54,643 nt of DNA. It comes from UBA4717 sp045536775. Lineage in GTDB: Bacteria > Bacillota > Clostridia > Oscillospirales > CAG-272. The notes beneath the pieces were generated by a model that saw only the letters and a program-made list of their open reading frames with translations, searched no databases and had not been told where the DNA came from. The translations under genes were made by a program, and so were the position numbers. Below are positions 24,335 to 33,245 of the stretch, in pieces (positions within the stretch are counted from its first letter, which is position 1; each line of letters begins with the position of its first letter). The stretch lies in NCBI GenBank assembly GCA_045536775.1, contig JAZSOD010000004.1, positions 1 to 54,643 on the forward strand. The letters run 5' to 3'.

Positions 24335-25420
24335 TTATTCATTATGTTCATCTTTGCTTTTATCTTCCGTATTTTCAACTCCGAATCCACGCTTTGAGTT
24401 AAATCCGTATTTAGATACGAGAAGAACGTAAACACTTAGTACTGCAAATCCCACAACCAATATCAAAAAAGCTCTGAGTGGTCTTTCTGCGGTAAACGTG
24501 ATTGCCGAAATTCCTAGAATAGCGCAAATGGAATAAATAATATAAACGCTCTGCTTTTGACTGAAGCCATATGCTATAAGCTTATGATGTAGATGGTTTT
24601 TATCAGGTGAAAAGGGGCTCTTATGCTTTAGTATACGTCTTGTAAACGCATTAACGGTGTCAAAAAGGGGTAAAGCAAACACCGCAATAGGTATTAAGAA
24701 AGATAATACGGCGTGTAGTTTGAAAACACCTTCGATCGAGAGTATTGCAAGCGTATATCCCAAGAACAACGCACCTGTATCACCCATAAATATAGTTGCG
24801 GGGTTTGAATTAAACGGCAAGAAGCCGAAACAAGATGCCGCAAGAGTTGCAGTTATAATTGCGCTTTGAACATCACCCTTGATAAGTGTAACAAAGAACA
24901 AGGATATTGATGCAATGCCACCAACACCGCAAGCAAGTCCATCAAGTCCATCAATAAGATTTATTGCATTGGTCAAACCCACTATCCAAAGAATCGTTAT
25001 CGGTATCGACCAAGCACCAAAGTTGATATAATATCCAAACAGATTGATAAACTCGAGTCTTACTCCGCACATGACGGCAATTACAGCAGCTGCAATCTGA
25101 GCCGCGAGCTTGATCCAAGCATTAATTGACTTAATATCGTCGACAACGCCGACAAGGACAATCAGAAAACCACCGATATATACAGAGATCAGTGATTGAT
25201 TGATTTCGCAAAACAACGATGTAGAAATAACAAAAGCAAGAAAAATTGCAAGTCCACCTATTCTGGGTATAGGTTTTTTATGCATCCTTCTGTCATCCAT
25301 TGGCACGTCTATCGCGCCTATAATATGTGCAAGAGCGCGTACTGCGGGGGTGGTAGTAAAAGCGAGCAGTAACGCAAGAACAACCGCGCAAAATCCGTTA
25401 ATAAAGACGCTGCTTATCAT
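24335..25420 (-). CDS. tagO: Undecaprenyl-phosphate GlcNAc-1-phosphate transferase (TagO/WecA family)
   Basis: Polytopic membrane enzyme of 361 residues that starts lipid-linked cell-wall glycan synthesis by moving sugar-1-phosphate from UDP-sugar to undecaprenyl phosphate. Family blocks are MHKKPIPRIGGLAIF, LVGVVDDIKSINAW, NLIDGLDGLACG, NPATIFMGDTGALFLG and SPDKNHLHHKLIAYG. The HLHHKL motif separates this group from MraY. Roughly ten helices are visible. AGGGGA precedes the ATG, and trpS ends 12 bases upstream. Confidence 0.92.
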   Translation of the reverse strand: MISSVFINGFCAVVLALLLAFTTTPAVRALAHIIGAIDVPMDDRRMHKKPIPRIGGLAIFLAFVISTSLFCEINQSLISVYIGGFLIVLVGVVDDIKSINAWIKLAAQIAAAVIAVMCGVRLEFINLFGYYINFGAWSIPITILWIVGLTNAINLIDGLDGLACGVGGIASISLFFVTLIKGDVQSAIITATLAASCFGFLPFNSNPATIFMGDTGALFLGYTLAILSIEGVFKLHAVLSFLIPIAVFALPLFDTVNAFTRRILKHKSPFSPDKNHLHHKLIAYGFSQKQSVYIIYSICAILGISAITFTAERPLRAFLILVVGFAVLSVYVLLVSKYGFNSKRGFGVENTEDKSKDEHNE

Positions 25421-25432
25421 AAATTGTCCCCT

Positions 25433-26443
25433 TTATCTTATTTGAATAAATCCAACTTTTTTCTGAACCTTAGAGAGTGTACGTCTGGCGAGTCTATATG
25501 CCTGCTCGGAGTTTGTTTTCATTATATCCTCAAGATACGCCTTCTCCTTAATCAGCTTCTCAAACTCGACTCTAACGGGCTCAAGTGCATCAGCGCAAAC
25601 CTCACCTACCGCAAGCTTAAAATCTCCGTAACCCTTACCCTCGAAATCACGCTCAGACTCCTCTATGGTCTTTCCCGTAAATGCCGAGTAAATTGTAAGG
25701 AGATTATTTATACCGTCCTTACCGTCTGCAAATTTAACACAGGTATCAGAGTCAGTAACTGCTCTCTTGAATTTGCGAATTATAACATCCTTAGAGTCAA
25801 GTATTCTGACAACTGCATTTTCGTTTGCATCGGACTTGCTCATTTTTTTGGTTGGTTCCGCGAGTGACATTATCTTTGCACCGCTCTTGGCAATATAAGG
25901 CTCGGGAACAGTAAAGGTATCGCCGTACACGTTGTTAAAGCGCTCTGCAATATCTCGCGCAAGCTCAAGATGCTGTTTCTGGTCAACACCAACGGGCACG
26001 ATGTCCGTCTTATATAGCAAAATATCTGCCGCCATCAAAGTAGGATAGGTAAATAATCCCGCATTAATATTATCTGCGTTCTTAGTACTCTTGTCCTTAA
26101 ACTGAGTCATTCTCGAAAGCTCACCAAACATAGTATAGCAGTTGAGTATCCACGCAAGCTCTGCATGACACGGAACGTGACTCTGAACGTAAAGAATATT
26201 CTTTTCAGGATCAAGTCCCGTCGCTATGTATAGCGCCAGAGTTTCATAGGTTCTTCTTCTCAGCTCAGCAGGGTCCTGTCTTACCGTAATAGCGTGTTCG
26301 TCAACAACACAGTACAGACAGTTAAATTTATCCTGAAAATCAGAAAAATTCTTTATTGCACCGAGATAGTTTCCTATTGTGAGGTTTCCACTGGGCTGAA
26401 CACCTGAAAATATTGTTTTTTTATCGTTTGAAAATTCTGCCAT
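25433..26443 (-). CDS. trpS: Tryptophanyl-tRNA synthetase
   Basis: Class I aminoacyl-tRNA synthetase of 336 residues that charges tRNA-Trp. The HIGH-like signature is in GVQPSGNLTIGNYLGA and the KMSKS loop in EPTKKMSKSDANE. The dimer-interface and tRNA-binding C-terminus is present. No T-box leader fits in the 170-base upstream gap. GAGG lies 8 bases before the ATG. It heads an operon with the TagO-like gene. Confidence 0.97.
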   Translation of the reverse strand: MAEFSNDKKTIFSGVQPSGNLTIGNYLGAIKNFSDFQDKFNCLYCVVDEHAITVRQDPAELRRRTYETLALYIATGLDPEKNILYVQSHVPCHAELAWILNCYTMFGELSRMTQFKDKSTKNADNINAGLFTYPTLMAADILLYKTDIVPVGVDQKQHLELARDIAERFNNVYGDTFTVPEPYIAKSGAKIMSLAEPTKKMSKSDANENAVVRILDSKDVIIRKFKRAVTDSDTCVKFADGKDGINNLLTIYSAFTGKTIEESERDFEGKGYGDFKLAVGEVCADALEPVRVEFEKLIKEKAYLEDIMKTNSEQAYRLARRTLSKVQKKVGFIQIR

Positions 26444-26481
26444 TCTAATATCCTCTGCTTAAATATAAATATACAGGATAT

Positions 26482-26509
26482 ATTATATCACAAAATTCCA
26501 CAAATGCAA
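26482..26509 (-). promoter_or_regulatory. Sigma-A promoter for trpS-tagO
   Basis: TTGCAT (26509-26504) and extended TGATATAAT (-10 at 26487-26482) on the minus strand are separated by 16 bases. Confidence 0.72.
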
Positions 26510-26550
26510 GTACATACGATCAGTTTTAACAAATTGTTCTAACGTCATAC

Positions 26551-26579
26551 TTGAAATAAATGCGTAAATGTGTTATACT
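26551..26579 (+). promoter_or_regulatory. Sigma-A promoter for the membrane protein-pepP unit
   Basis: TTGAAA (26551-26556) and TATACT (26574-26579) are separated by 17 bases and lie 36 bases before the ATG. Confidence 0.72.
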
Positions 26580-26615
26580 CTTTTATAATATAAGTTAAAT
26601 TTCTGGAGTCAAAAT

Positions 26616-27293
26616 ATGAACACGAGCGAAAAGAATTTTTCTGAAAAAACGCTAAAAAGCTTTGTCAAAAAAACAACTGTTAAAAACATATTAAAGTTCG
26701 TAGCTGTAGTAATAATTATTAGTGTTTACACACTTCTTCTCGGTAGAATGTATCTTGCAAAAGATAGAGGCGTAATGAACAGATATTCACCTACGGAAAA
26801 ATTTTTGTCAGAATGTAACGAAAGCACAGAAATTCTCACACAGAATCTGTCTTACACTATGGACGAAAACGGATACTACCGCGTATCAAATCCCGTCTAC
26901 ATACCTGCTATTAACGAACTTCAGATAAACGTACGGTATAACAACAGCACTCTTGATGCCATTAGCGAGGAATACCCTGATTTTAGCTATGTGGGCGAGC
27001 CTTTTGTTTACGAGCTTATCGACAACAACGGTAATACATATGCTCTGGATTCTTATATACCGCAGAAAAATATAATATATAATTTCAGGAAGCTCGTATT
27101 TAAGAACGTGGACTATACTTCTGCCGAGCGTTTGTATCTCGACGTAAGATTTGTAGGTGATAACTCTGAGGATTCCCCCATGAGCGTTAGGTTTACCGTG
27201 TATAATTCAAATGACACGACCGAGCCTTCCGGCATCAAAGTAAATATAAAAAAACGAGACGATTTTGTGAGATTATCAGGCGAGGAGCATTAA
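26616..27293 (+). CDS. Membrane-anchored protein of unknown function
   Basis: Protein of 225 residues with a single N-terminal helix (about 27-46, FVAVVIIISVYTLLLG) and an external domain. The external part is beta-rich with repeated Tyr/Asn/Asp (YRVSNPVYIPAINELQINV, YLDVRFVGDN), which suggests an immunoglobulin-like or jelly-roll fold. No motif identifies it. GGAG lies 7 bases before the ATG, and its stop shares one base with the pepP start (TAATG), so the two are coupled. Confidence 0.7.
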   Translation: MNTSEKNFSEKTLKSFVKKTTVKNILKFVAVVIIISVYTLLLGRMYLAKDRGVMNRYSPTEKFLSECNESTEILTQNLSYTMDENGYYRVSNPVYIPAINELQINVRYNNSTLDAISEEYPDFSYVGEPFVYELIDNNGNTYALDSYIPQKNIIYNFRKLVFKNVDYTSAERLYLDVRFVGDNSEDSPMSVRFTVYNSNDTTEPSGIKVNIKKRDDFVRLSGEEH

Positions 27294-29062
27294 TGAGCAC
27301 TATCAATAAACGATTGTCATTACTAAGAGAGCAAATGAAAAAATGCGGTGTTTCAGCCTCTATAATTCCCACAAGCGACCCGCATCTCTCTGAATATATA
27401 CAAGATTGTTTTAAGTTCAGAGAATATTTTTCGGGATTCAACGGCTCAGCGGGCACCCTGCTCGTAACACTAAGCAAAGCGTATATATTTACAGACGGCA
27501 GATACTTTCTTCAGGCAGAAAAACAACTTGAAAACACCGAAATCAAGCTTGTTCGTTCGGGTGTTTCCGGTGAACCTACCATAACTGAGCTTTGCCATAA
27601 TGAGTTAAACAGCGGGCAGTCCGTTTTTATTGACTCGAGATTTATTTCGTATAATTCCTACAAGAAGCAATCGTCCGAATTGTCCGAGTTCGGAATAACT
27701 CTGTCATCGAATGCAGATCCGGTTTTTGAATCGGCTTCTTTGCCAATTCAGCGTTTTTCTGAAATAAGGGAGCTTGACAGATCACTCTGCGGCTTATCAA
27801 GACTCGAAAAAATTGATAATGTGCGTAAAAAAATTAAAGAAACAAATGCCGAAGGCCTGATTCTTACAGAGCTTGATGACATTGCTTGGCTATTTAATCT
27901 CAGAGGTGATGATATAGAAAACACACCTGTGTTTTATTCATTTGCTTACGTCACCTTGAATGAAGCTTACTTATTCGTGGGCGCGAATGCGGCAAATAAT
28001 ATTTTACCGTCACTAATAAACGATGGAATCAAGGTTTTGAATTACGATAAATTTACCGAGTTTATATCTGTGATTTCGGAAAAAATAATTATAGCAGACA
28101 AAAACACAGTAAATGCACAAATCATAAACGCTTTGCCGGACAGTGCACGCTTTGCTTCTGTTGGCAACCCGGTACACACAGCCAAAGCCGTAAAGAACAA
28201 AACAGAAATTGACAATATGAAAAGGGCACATTTATATGACGGTGTTGCACTTGTAAAATTTATGCGACTGATCAAATCTGCGGCGTCGGGCTCCTATACT
28301 GAAATCTCCGCGGCAAAAATGCTGCTTGATTTAAGACGAGAATCCGAAAACTTTGTTTCAAACAGCTTTGACACAATTTCCGCTTATAACGAAAACGCGG
28401 CTATAATCCACTATTCTCCCTCTCTTGAAACCGACAAAATCATCGAGTCCAAGGGAGCGTTACTCGTCGATTCGGGAGGTCAATATAACGGCGGAACGAC
28501 CGACGTGACAAGAGTGTTTGTTCTTGGCGAAACAACCCCGGAATTCAAACGCGACTACACCTTAGTATGCAAGGCTATGCTAAAGCTTCAAAATATACAC
28601 TTCCCTATCGGAATCAAATCCGCCGTCCTTGACGGTGTAGTCCGTGAGCCTCTTTGGAAATACGGAGTTGATTTCAGACACGGAACGGGTCACGGTATAG
28701 GTTATATGTTGAGTGTTCACGAGGGACCAACACGAATAAGCTTTAAGGATACTTCTACAGAAATTGTTCCCGGAATGATAACCTCTGATGAACCCGGGAT
28801 CTACGTTGACGGAAAATACGGAATACGTTTGGAAAACGCTTTGCTTTGTGTCGCGGATAAAGATACGGAATACGGCAAATTCTGCAAATTTGAGCCACTA
28901 ACTCTTTGCCCGATTGACCTTGACGCACTTGACTTTTCATTACTGACTCACGAAGACGTGGAAAATATAAACGAGTACCACAAAACTGTATATGAAAGAC
29001 TTTTTCCCTACCTATCCAAAAGTGATGCCGATTACCTTAAAAGCGTAACACGTGAAATTTAA
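27293..29062 (+). CDS. pepP: Xaa-Pro aminopeptidase (M24B, three-domain type)
   Basis: Metallopeptidase of 589 residues that removes the N-terminal residue before proline. The length and layout fit the cytosolic aminopeptidase P type: two creatinase-like N-domains (about 1-300), the pita-bread M24 domain (about 305-520) and a C-terminal extension. Metal ligands are seen in LLVDSGGQYNGGTTDVTRVF (two Asp), HGTGHGIGY (His), SDEPGIYVDG (Glu) and GIRLENALL (Glu). GAGGAG lies 6 bases before the ATG. Confidence 0.93.
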   Translation: MSTINKRLSLLREQMKKCGVSASIIPTSDPHLSEYIQDCFKFREYFSGFNGSAGTLLVTLSKAYIFTDGRYFLQAEKQLENTEIKLVRSGVSGEPTITELCHNELNSGQSVFIDSRFISYNSYKKQSSELSEFGITLSSNADPVFESASLPIQRFSEIRELDRSLCGLSRLEKIDNVRKKIKETNAEGLILTELDDIAWLFNLRGDDIENTPVFYSFAYVTLNEAYLFVGANAANNILPSLINDGIKVLNYDKFTEFISVISEKIIIADKNTVNAQIINALPDSARFASVGNPVHTAKAVKNKTEIDNMKRAHLYDGVALVKFMRLIKSAASGSYTEISAAKMLLDLRRESENFVSNSFDTISAYNENAAIIHYSPSLETDKIIESKGALLVDSGGQYNGGTTDVTRVFVLGETTPEFKRDYTLVCKAMLKLQNIHFPIGIKSAVLDGVVREPLWKYGVDFRHGTGHGIGYMLSVHEGPTRISFKDTSTEIVPGMITSDEPGIYVDGKYGIRLENALLCVADKDTEYGKFCKFEPLTLCPIDLDALDFSLLTHEDVENINEYHKTVYERLFPYLSKSDADYLKSVTREI

Positions 29063-29070
29063 GATATCGG

Positions 29071-29099
29071 TTGACAATAATACCTTGATATTGTATAAT
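29071..29099 (+). promoter_or_regulatory. Sigma-A promoter for acpP
   Basis: TTGACA (29071-29076) and TATAAT (29094-29099) are separated by 17 bases, a full consensus match, 36 bases before the ATG. Confidence 0.88.
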
Positions 29100-29134
29100 A
29101 TTACTAGTTTAAGACGAGCAAAGGAGTACAATTT

Positions 29135-29362
29135 ATGTTTAACGAATTAAAGGAAATCATAGCTAAACAGCTTAAAATTGACCGTGATAAGATAACGGAA
29201 GAAACAAATCTCAGAACCGACCTTGGAGTTAATTCCATCGAACTCGCCGAGCTTGTTCTCGAAATTGAAGACAAGTATGACTGCGACATTGATGAAAAAG
29301 CTCTGTCCAAGCTTACAAGCGTTGGAGATATTGCTAAATACCTCGAAAAGGAATTAGGCTGA
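29135..29362 (+). CDS. acpP: Acyl carrier protein
   Basis: Carrier protein of 75 residues that holds acyl chains on a 4'-phosphopantetheine arm in fatty-acid synthesis. The attachment serine is S34 in LRTDLGVNSIELAELVLEIE. The usual aspartate before this serine (DSL) is asparagine here. The acidic helix II and the rest of the four-helix fold are normal. AGGAG lies 7 bases before the ATG. It has its own strong promoter and no fatty-acid synthesis genes nearby. A phosphopantetheinyl transferase lies 9 kb downstream. It may be a specialised rather than the main carrier. Confidence 0.92.
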   Translation: MFNELKEIIAKQLKIDRDKITEETNLRTDLGVNSIELAELVLEIEDKYDCDIDEKALSKLTSVGDIAKYLEKELG

Positions 29363-29367
29363 TATAA

Positions 29368-30051
29368 ATGCTTGAAAACAACCTCGCGGCACTGATAATT
29401 ATTTTTACCTCAATTATTTTGCTTGCTGCACTTACACTTTTTATTGTTATAAAAATCAAATCCGCAAAAAGAATCAAGCAGATTGAAAATTACGGAAAAC
29501 CGAGCGAAAAAAAGCTTAAAGAAATGCTTGAGAAAGCATTTTCGCAGTCAGCAGTATTCAGCGGAGTGTATATTCCCTACACCAACGGCAACAAAGACAA
29601 ATACGCGGAAATGGATGCTGTAGTGATCTTGAGAAGCGGCGTTTACGTCATTGAACTCAAAAGCCATAACGGAAAAATAATCAACGGCGAAACAAAATAT
29701 TGGACTCAGATATACAATGACAAGCGCATAAGCTTCTATAACCCCATATATCAAAACACAACACATTCAAAAATAATTACAAGCATCTTCAAAGAAGAGG
29801 GACAATACAACGTACCTGTATACAACGTCATTGTATTTTCGTCAACAAAGGTGACGTTTACAAATCAGTATCCCAATCTCGTCCTTTTAGATGATCTGAT
29901 CAAATACATCAAAAGAACCGGCAAAAAAGATACCATGAGTATCTCTCAGACATCTAGGCTCAGAACGATTTTGCGTTCTTATATCAGATCGGGACGCAAG
30001 GTCGAGCAAAAGCATAAGAAATCAATACGAAAAAGAAAAAGATACAGATGA
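29368..30051 (+). CDS. NERD domain protein, membrane-anchored
   Basis: Protein of 227 residues with an N-terminal helix (about 7-30) and a NERD domain, a nuclease-related fold of the PD-(D/E)xK type. Active-type residues are seen in YAEMDAVVILRSGVYVIELK: a Glu/Asp pair and the E-x-K. The C-terminus is strongly basic (KVEQKHKKSIRKRKRYR), which would suit nucleic-acid binding. It starts 5 bases after acpP. The function of NERD proteins in cells is mostly unknown. Confidence 0.85.
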   Translation: MLENNLAALIIIFTSIILLAALTLFIVIKIKSAKRIKQIENYGKPSEKKLKEMLEKAFSQSAVFSGVYIPYTNGNKDKYAEMDAVVILRSGVYVIELKSHNGKIINGETKYWTQIYNDKRISFYNPIYQNTTHSKIITSIFKEEGQYNVPVYNVIVFSSTKVTFTNQYPNLVLLDDLIKYIKRTGKKDTMSISQTSRLRTILRSYIRSGRKVEQKHKKSIRKRKRYR

Positions 30052-30073
30052 CAACGGGGTTTTACCCTGTTGT
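30051..30073 (+). terminator. Terminator after the NERD gene
   Basis: A 10-bp stem ACAACGGGGT / ACCCTGTTGT with one G-U pair and a TTT loop, followed by a T-rich stretch. It starts at the last base of the stop codon. Confidence 0.7.
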
Positions 30074-30114
30074 TATTTGTTTATTTTACCTGAAAATATT
30101 CAATTGGTGAAAAT

Positions 30115-32499
30115 ATGACGAACAATAATATTAAAGAAAAATACATCGAACTCAAAAGAAAGCTTTTTGATAAGTACTATGCCAGAATGAACGATATGCA
30201 GCGCTCTTCTGTCTATACCGTTAACGGTCCGTTGCTTGTTCTTGCGGGCGCAGGAAGCGGTAAAACAACCGTTCTCGTTAACAGAATATCCCACATAATT
30301 CGTTACGGAAACGCATATGAAAACAATTACGTTCCCGAGGATGTCGACGTTTCTGATATTGAGCGAATAGAAAAATATGCAGAGCTTGACCATGATGAGC
30401 TTGGAGAGACTCTCGTTGAGTTTGCTTGTGAGCCCTGCCCTCCGTGGGCAATACTTGCTATCACGTTTACCAACAAGGCCGCGGGAGAGATAAAAGAACG
30501 ACTCGTTAGTGCCGTCGGCGACGAAAATGCCGCAAAAGAGATATGGGCAGGAACCTTCCACTCGATTTGCGTGCGTATTCTCAGAAGATACGGTGAATCG
30601 GTCGGGTATTCATCTTCATTTACCATTTATGATACAGACGATTCCAAAAAGCTTATCTCGTCTTGTATGAAAAAACTTAACATTGATGAAAAAGTAATCT
30701 CGGTAAAAACAGTCCTCTCAACAATCAGCCGAGCCAAAGACAGACTTATGTCCGCCAAGGATTACTATGCCGAAGCATCATCGGATTTCAGACTTTCCCA
30801 TATAGCTCGTATTTACCTTGAATATGAACGCGAATTAAGAAGCGCAAACGCTCTTGATTTTGACGATATAATTATGCAAACCGTTCTTTTGCTTCAAGAG
30901 AACGAGGAGGCAAGAACGTACTATCAGAACCGATTCAGATACGTCTGCGTTGACGAGTTTCAGGATACAAATATCGCACAACTACGTCTCTGCGAGCTAA
31001 TCTCAGCCAAACGAAGAAACATCATGGTTGTTGGCGATGATGACCAGAGTATATACAAGTTCCGTGGCGCAACAATAGAAAATATACTGACATTTGACCG
31101 TATTTTTGAGGAGTGCAAGGTCATAAAGCTCGAACAGAACTATCGTTCAACGGCGACCGTTCTCGGTGCCGCTAATGCAATTATTGCCAACAATAAGGGC
31201 AGAAAAGGCAAAAATTTGTGGACCGACGGGGATGACGGCGAAAAAATCACATACAAACAATTGCCTAATCAGAATATCGAAGCTCAGTACATAACTGATC
31301 GGATACTTGAAACCGTCAGACGTGATAAACTTAACTTTTCGGATTTTGCAGTTCTTTACAGAATGAACAGCCAATCCGCCCCCCTTGAAACAGTATTTGC
31401 AAAAAGCGGTATCCCCTACCGTTTGCTCGGAGGTCTTAGATTCTTTGACAGAAAAGAAATAAAGGACATAATAGCATACCTGTGCATAACCGCAAACCCG
31501 CGTGACAGCGTAAGACTCAAAAGAATAATAAACGAGCCTAAGCGAAAGATAGGAGATTCAACCGTATCCGCAGTTGAAGCACTCGCAGCGCTCGAAAGAA
31601 AAAGCCTTTTTGATATAATGAAGCACTCAGCAACATTTATGCAGCTAACAAAGGTTTCAGACAAGCTTACCGCATTTACCGATATGATCGAGGGCTTCTC
31701 AAGACTTCTTGAAATTTCCTCAATTGCTGAGCTTATAACCTCTGTCGTCGAAGAAACTGGATACCGCGACATGCTTATAGCCGAAGGAGAAACGGGTCTT
31801 GACAGGCTTAGAAACATTGACGAGCTTGTAAATATGGCAACCGAATATCAGTCAAGCGCCGAAGAGCCTTCTCTTTCGGGCTTCTTGGAAGAAGTCGCAC
31901 TTGTAAGCGACACGGACAATTACGATTCGGATGCAGATGCTGTTGTTCTGATGACTATCCACAGCGCAAAGGGACTTGAATTTCCAATAGTTTTCTTGCC
32001 CGGTCTCGAGGAAGGAATATTTCCGAGCCTTATGAACGCAGAAAACGATGAGGAAATTGAAGAAGAACGCCGTCTTGCTTACGTTGCCGTGACCAGAGCA
32101 AAGAAAAAGCTCTTTATAATGAACGCACGTGAACGAATGATGTTCGGAAAAACAAGATACAACAAAAGGTCAAGATTTTTAGAGGAAATTCCCGAAAAAT
32201 ATATTGACGACCAGAATGAGCAAAGGCGAGATTTCTCCGCAGCTTTAACAACATACCAAAGGACACAGATTTCAAAGGAACTAACGTCTCCGCATACCGC
32301 CTCTGCTCCTATAAAACGCGCACCCTCCGAATCATTCACGGTCGGTGAGGCGGTTGTTCATCCAACTTTTGGTGACGGTATCGTATTATCCGTACAAAAG
32401 ATGGGCGCAGATGCTCTGTATGAAGTCGCATTTGACAGTGTTGGTACTAAAAAGCTTATGGCGACCTTTGCGAAGCTTAAAAAGAAAGGCGGAGCATAA
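30115..32499 (+). CDS. pcrA: UvrD/PcrA-type DNA helicase
   Basis: Superfamily 1A 3'-5' helicase of 794 residues for repair and rolling-circle replication. Motifs in order: Q-motif MNDMQRSSV, motif I LAGAGSGKTT, Ia ITFTNKAAGEIKER, II VDEFQDTN, III VVGDDDQSIYKFRGA, IV LEQNYRST, V VVLMTIHSAKGLEFPIVFLPG, VI VAVTRAKKKLF. The C-terminal PcrA tail has a Tudor-like GEAVVHPTFGDGIVLSVQK. An acidic stretch of about 35 extra residues (YVPEDVDVSDIERIEKYAEL onward) sits between motifs I and Ia. GGTGA lies 5 bases before the ATG. Confidence 0.95.
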   Translation: MTNNNIKEKYIELKRKLFDKYYARMNDMQRSSVYTVNGPLLVLAGAGSGKTTVLVNRISHIIRYGNAYENNYVPEDVDVSDIERIEKYAELDHDELGETLVEFACEPCPPWAILAITFTNKAAGEIKERLVSAVGDENAAKEIWAGTFHSICVRILRRYGESVGYSSSFTIYDTDDSKKLISSCMKKLNIDEKVISVKTVLSTISRAKDRLMSAKDYYAEASSDFRLSHIARIYLEYERELRSANALDFDDIIMQTVLLLQENEEARTYYQNRFRYVCVDEFQDTNIAQLRLCELISAKRRNIMVVGDDDQSIYKFRGATIENILTFDRIFEECKVIKLEQNYRSTATVLGAANAIIANNKGRKGKNLWTDGDDGEKITYKQLPNQNIEAQYITDRILETVRRDKLNFSDFAVLYRMNSQSAPLETVFAKSGIPYRLLGGLRFFDRKEIKDIIAYLCITANPRDSVRLKRIINEPKRKIGDSTVSAVEALAALERKSLFDIMKHSATFMQLTKVSDKLTAFTDMIEGFSRLLEISSIAELITSVVEETGYRDMLIAEGETGLDRLRNIDELVNMATEYQSSAEEPSLSGFLEEVALVSDTDNYDSDADAVVLMTIHSAKGLEFPIVFLPGLEEGIFPSLMNAENDEEIEEERRLAYVAVTRAKKKLFIMNARERMMFGKTRYNKRSRFLEEIPEKYIDDQNEQRRDFSAALTTYQRTQISKELTSPHTASAPIKRAPSESFTVGEAVVHPTFGDGIVLSVQKMGADALYEVAFDSVGTKKLMATFAKLKKKGGA

Positions 32500-32500
32500 T

Positions 32501-33148
32501 ATGAACAAAAAGAAAAAGTATATGCTAATAGCCGTCATATCTATGCTCATAATTACGGTTATCGGTATCGTTTATCTCAGTTTCGAAAAAAAAGAAGAAC
32601 CCGAGTTTATTTCTTCTTTTGTTTATGAATTCGAGGTAGACCACCCGTCTTACATCTTCTATACACCTGATTATAACGCTGACATCACCAAAGATGTGGA
32701 TTATCAGAAGCAAGTACCTTACGTTTACTATACGAACGGCGGCATTACTGAATGTATAACAGAAGAAAACTACTCTGATTACGGTCCGCTTGTTGAGTTT
32801 TTTGGCAAATATTTCGACTCGCTCAAAGCGGGCGACACGGAAGCTTATCTCTCTCTTCACTCAGAACGGTATTTTACATATAACTTCAAGCCATATCAGA
32901 TAGCTCCGCAACGCTTGTACAACATAAACATAGAGTTAATTGCTTCCGCAAGGGTTGACGACCCTATCTACGGCAATGTAGAAAAGGCGATTATTGAAAC
33001 ATCCTACATGATAATGAAAAATGACGGCACCTTCAGGAGCGATATAGGAAGTGGCTCGTCAAGAAAACAATATCTCGAAGTAGTTTATGATAATGACCGC
33101 ATTTTTATTGACGCAGTTGGATACTCCTTCAAATATCCTGGTGAATAA
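32501..33148 (+). CDS. Membrane-anchored protein of unknown function
   Basis: Protein of 215 residues starting one base after pcrA. A helix (about 8-26, LIAVISMLIITVIGIVYLS) is followed by an external, tyrosine-rich, acidic domain (YNADITKDVDYQKQVPYVYY; FFGKYFDSLKAGDTEAYLSL). The latter looks like an NTF2-type or cystatin-like fold, but I cannot confirm it. An earlier in-frame ATG at 32345 lies inside pcrA and is rejected. GGCGGAG lies about 6 bases before the ATG at 32501. A terminator follows. Confidence 0.72.
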   Translation: MNKKKKYMLIAVISMLIITVIGIVYLSFEKKEEPEFISSFVYEFEVDHPSYIFYTPDYNADITKDVDYQKQVPYVYYTNGGITECITEENYSDYGPLVEFFGKYFDSLKAGDTEAYLSLHSERYFTYNFKPYQIAPQRLYNINIELIASARVDDPIYGNVEKAIIETSYMIMKNDGTFRSDIGSGSSRKQYLEVVYDNDRIFIDAVGYSFKYPGE

Positions 33149-33152
33149 TTTG

Positions 33153-33184
33153 AAAGCAACGCCATACTTGGCGTTGCTTTTTAT
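33153..33184 (+). terminator. Rho-independent terminator
   Basis: A perfect 12-bp stem AAAGCAACGCCA / TGGCGTTGCTTT with a TACT loop, followed by TT. Confidence 0.88.
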
Positions 33185-33201
33185 CATTACGCTATTTCTT
33201 G

Positions 33202-33210
33202 CATAAATTA
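33202..33210 (+). promoter_or_regulatory. Sigma-E/K-like -10 element before spoVFA
   Basis: CATAAATTA fits the mother-cell -10 CATAnnnTA. The -35 position has AT rather than AC at the 17-base distance. It lies 36 bases before the ATG at 33246. spoVF is mother-cell expressed in Bacillus, which supports the reading. Confidence 0.3.
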
Positions 33211-33245
33211 TTATTAGGTTCCGCAGAAAGCACAGGTATCGTATA

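Noticed and set aside
26444..26615. A T-box leader for trpS
   Set aside because: The gap is only 172 bases, shared with a divergent promoter, and no T-box sequence or stem I structure is visible.
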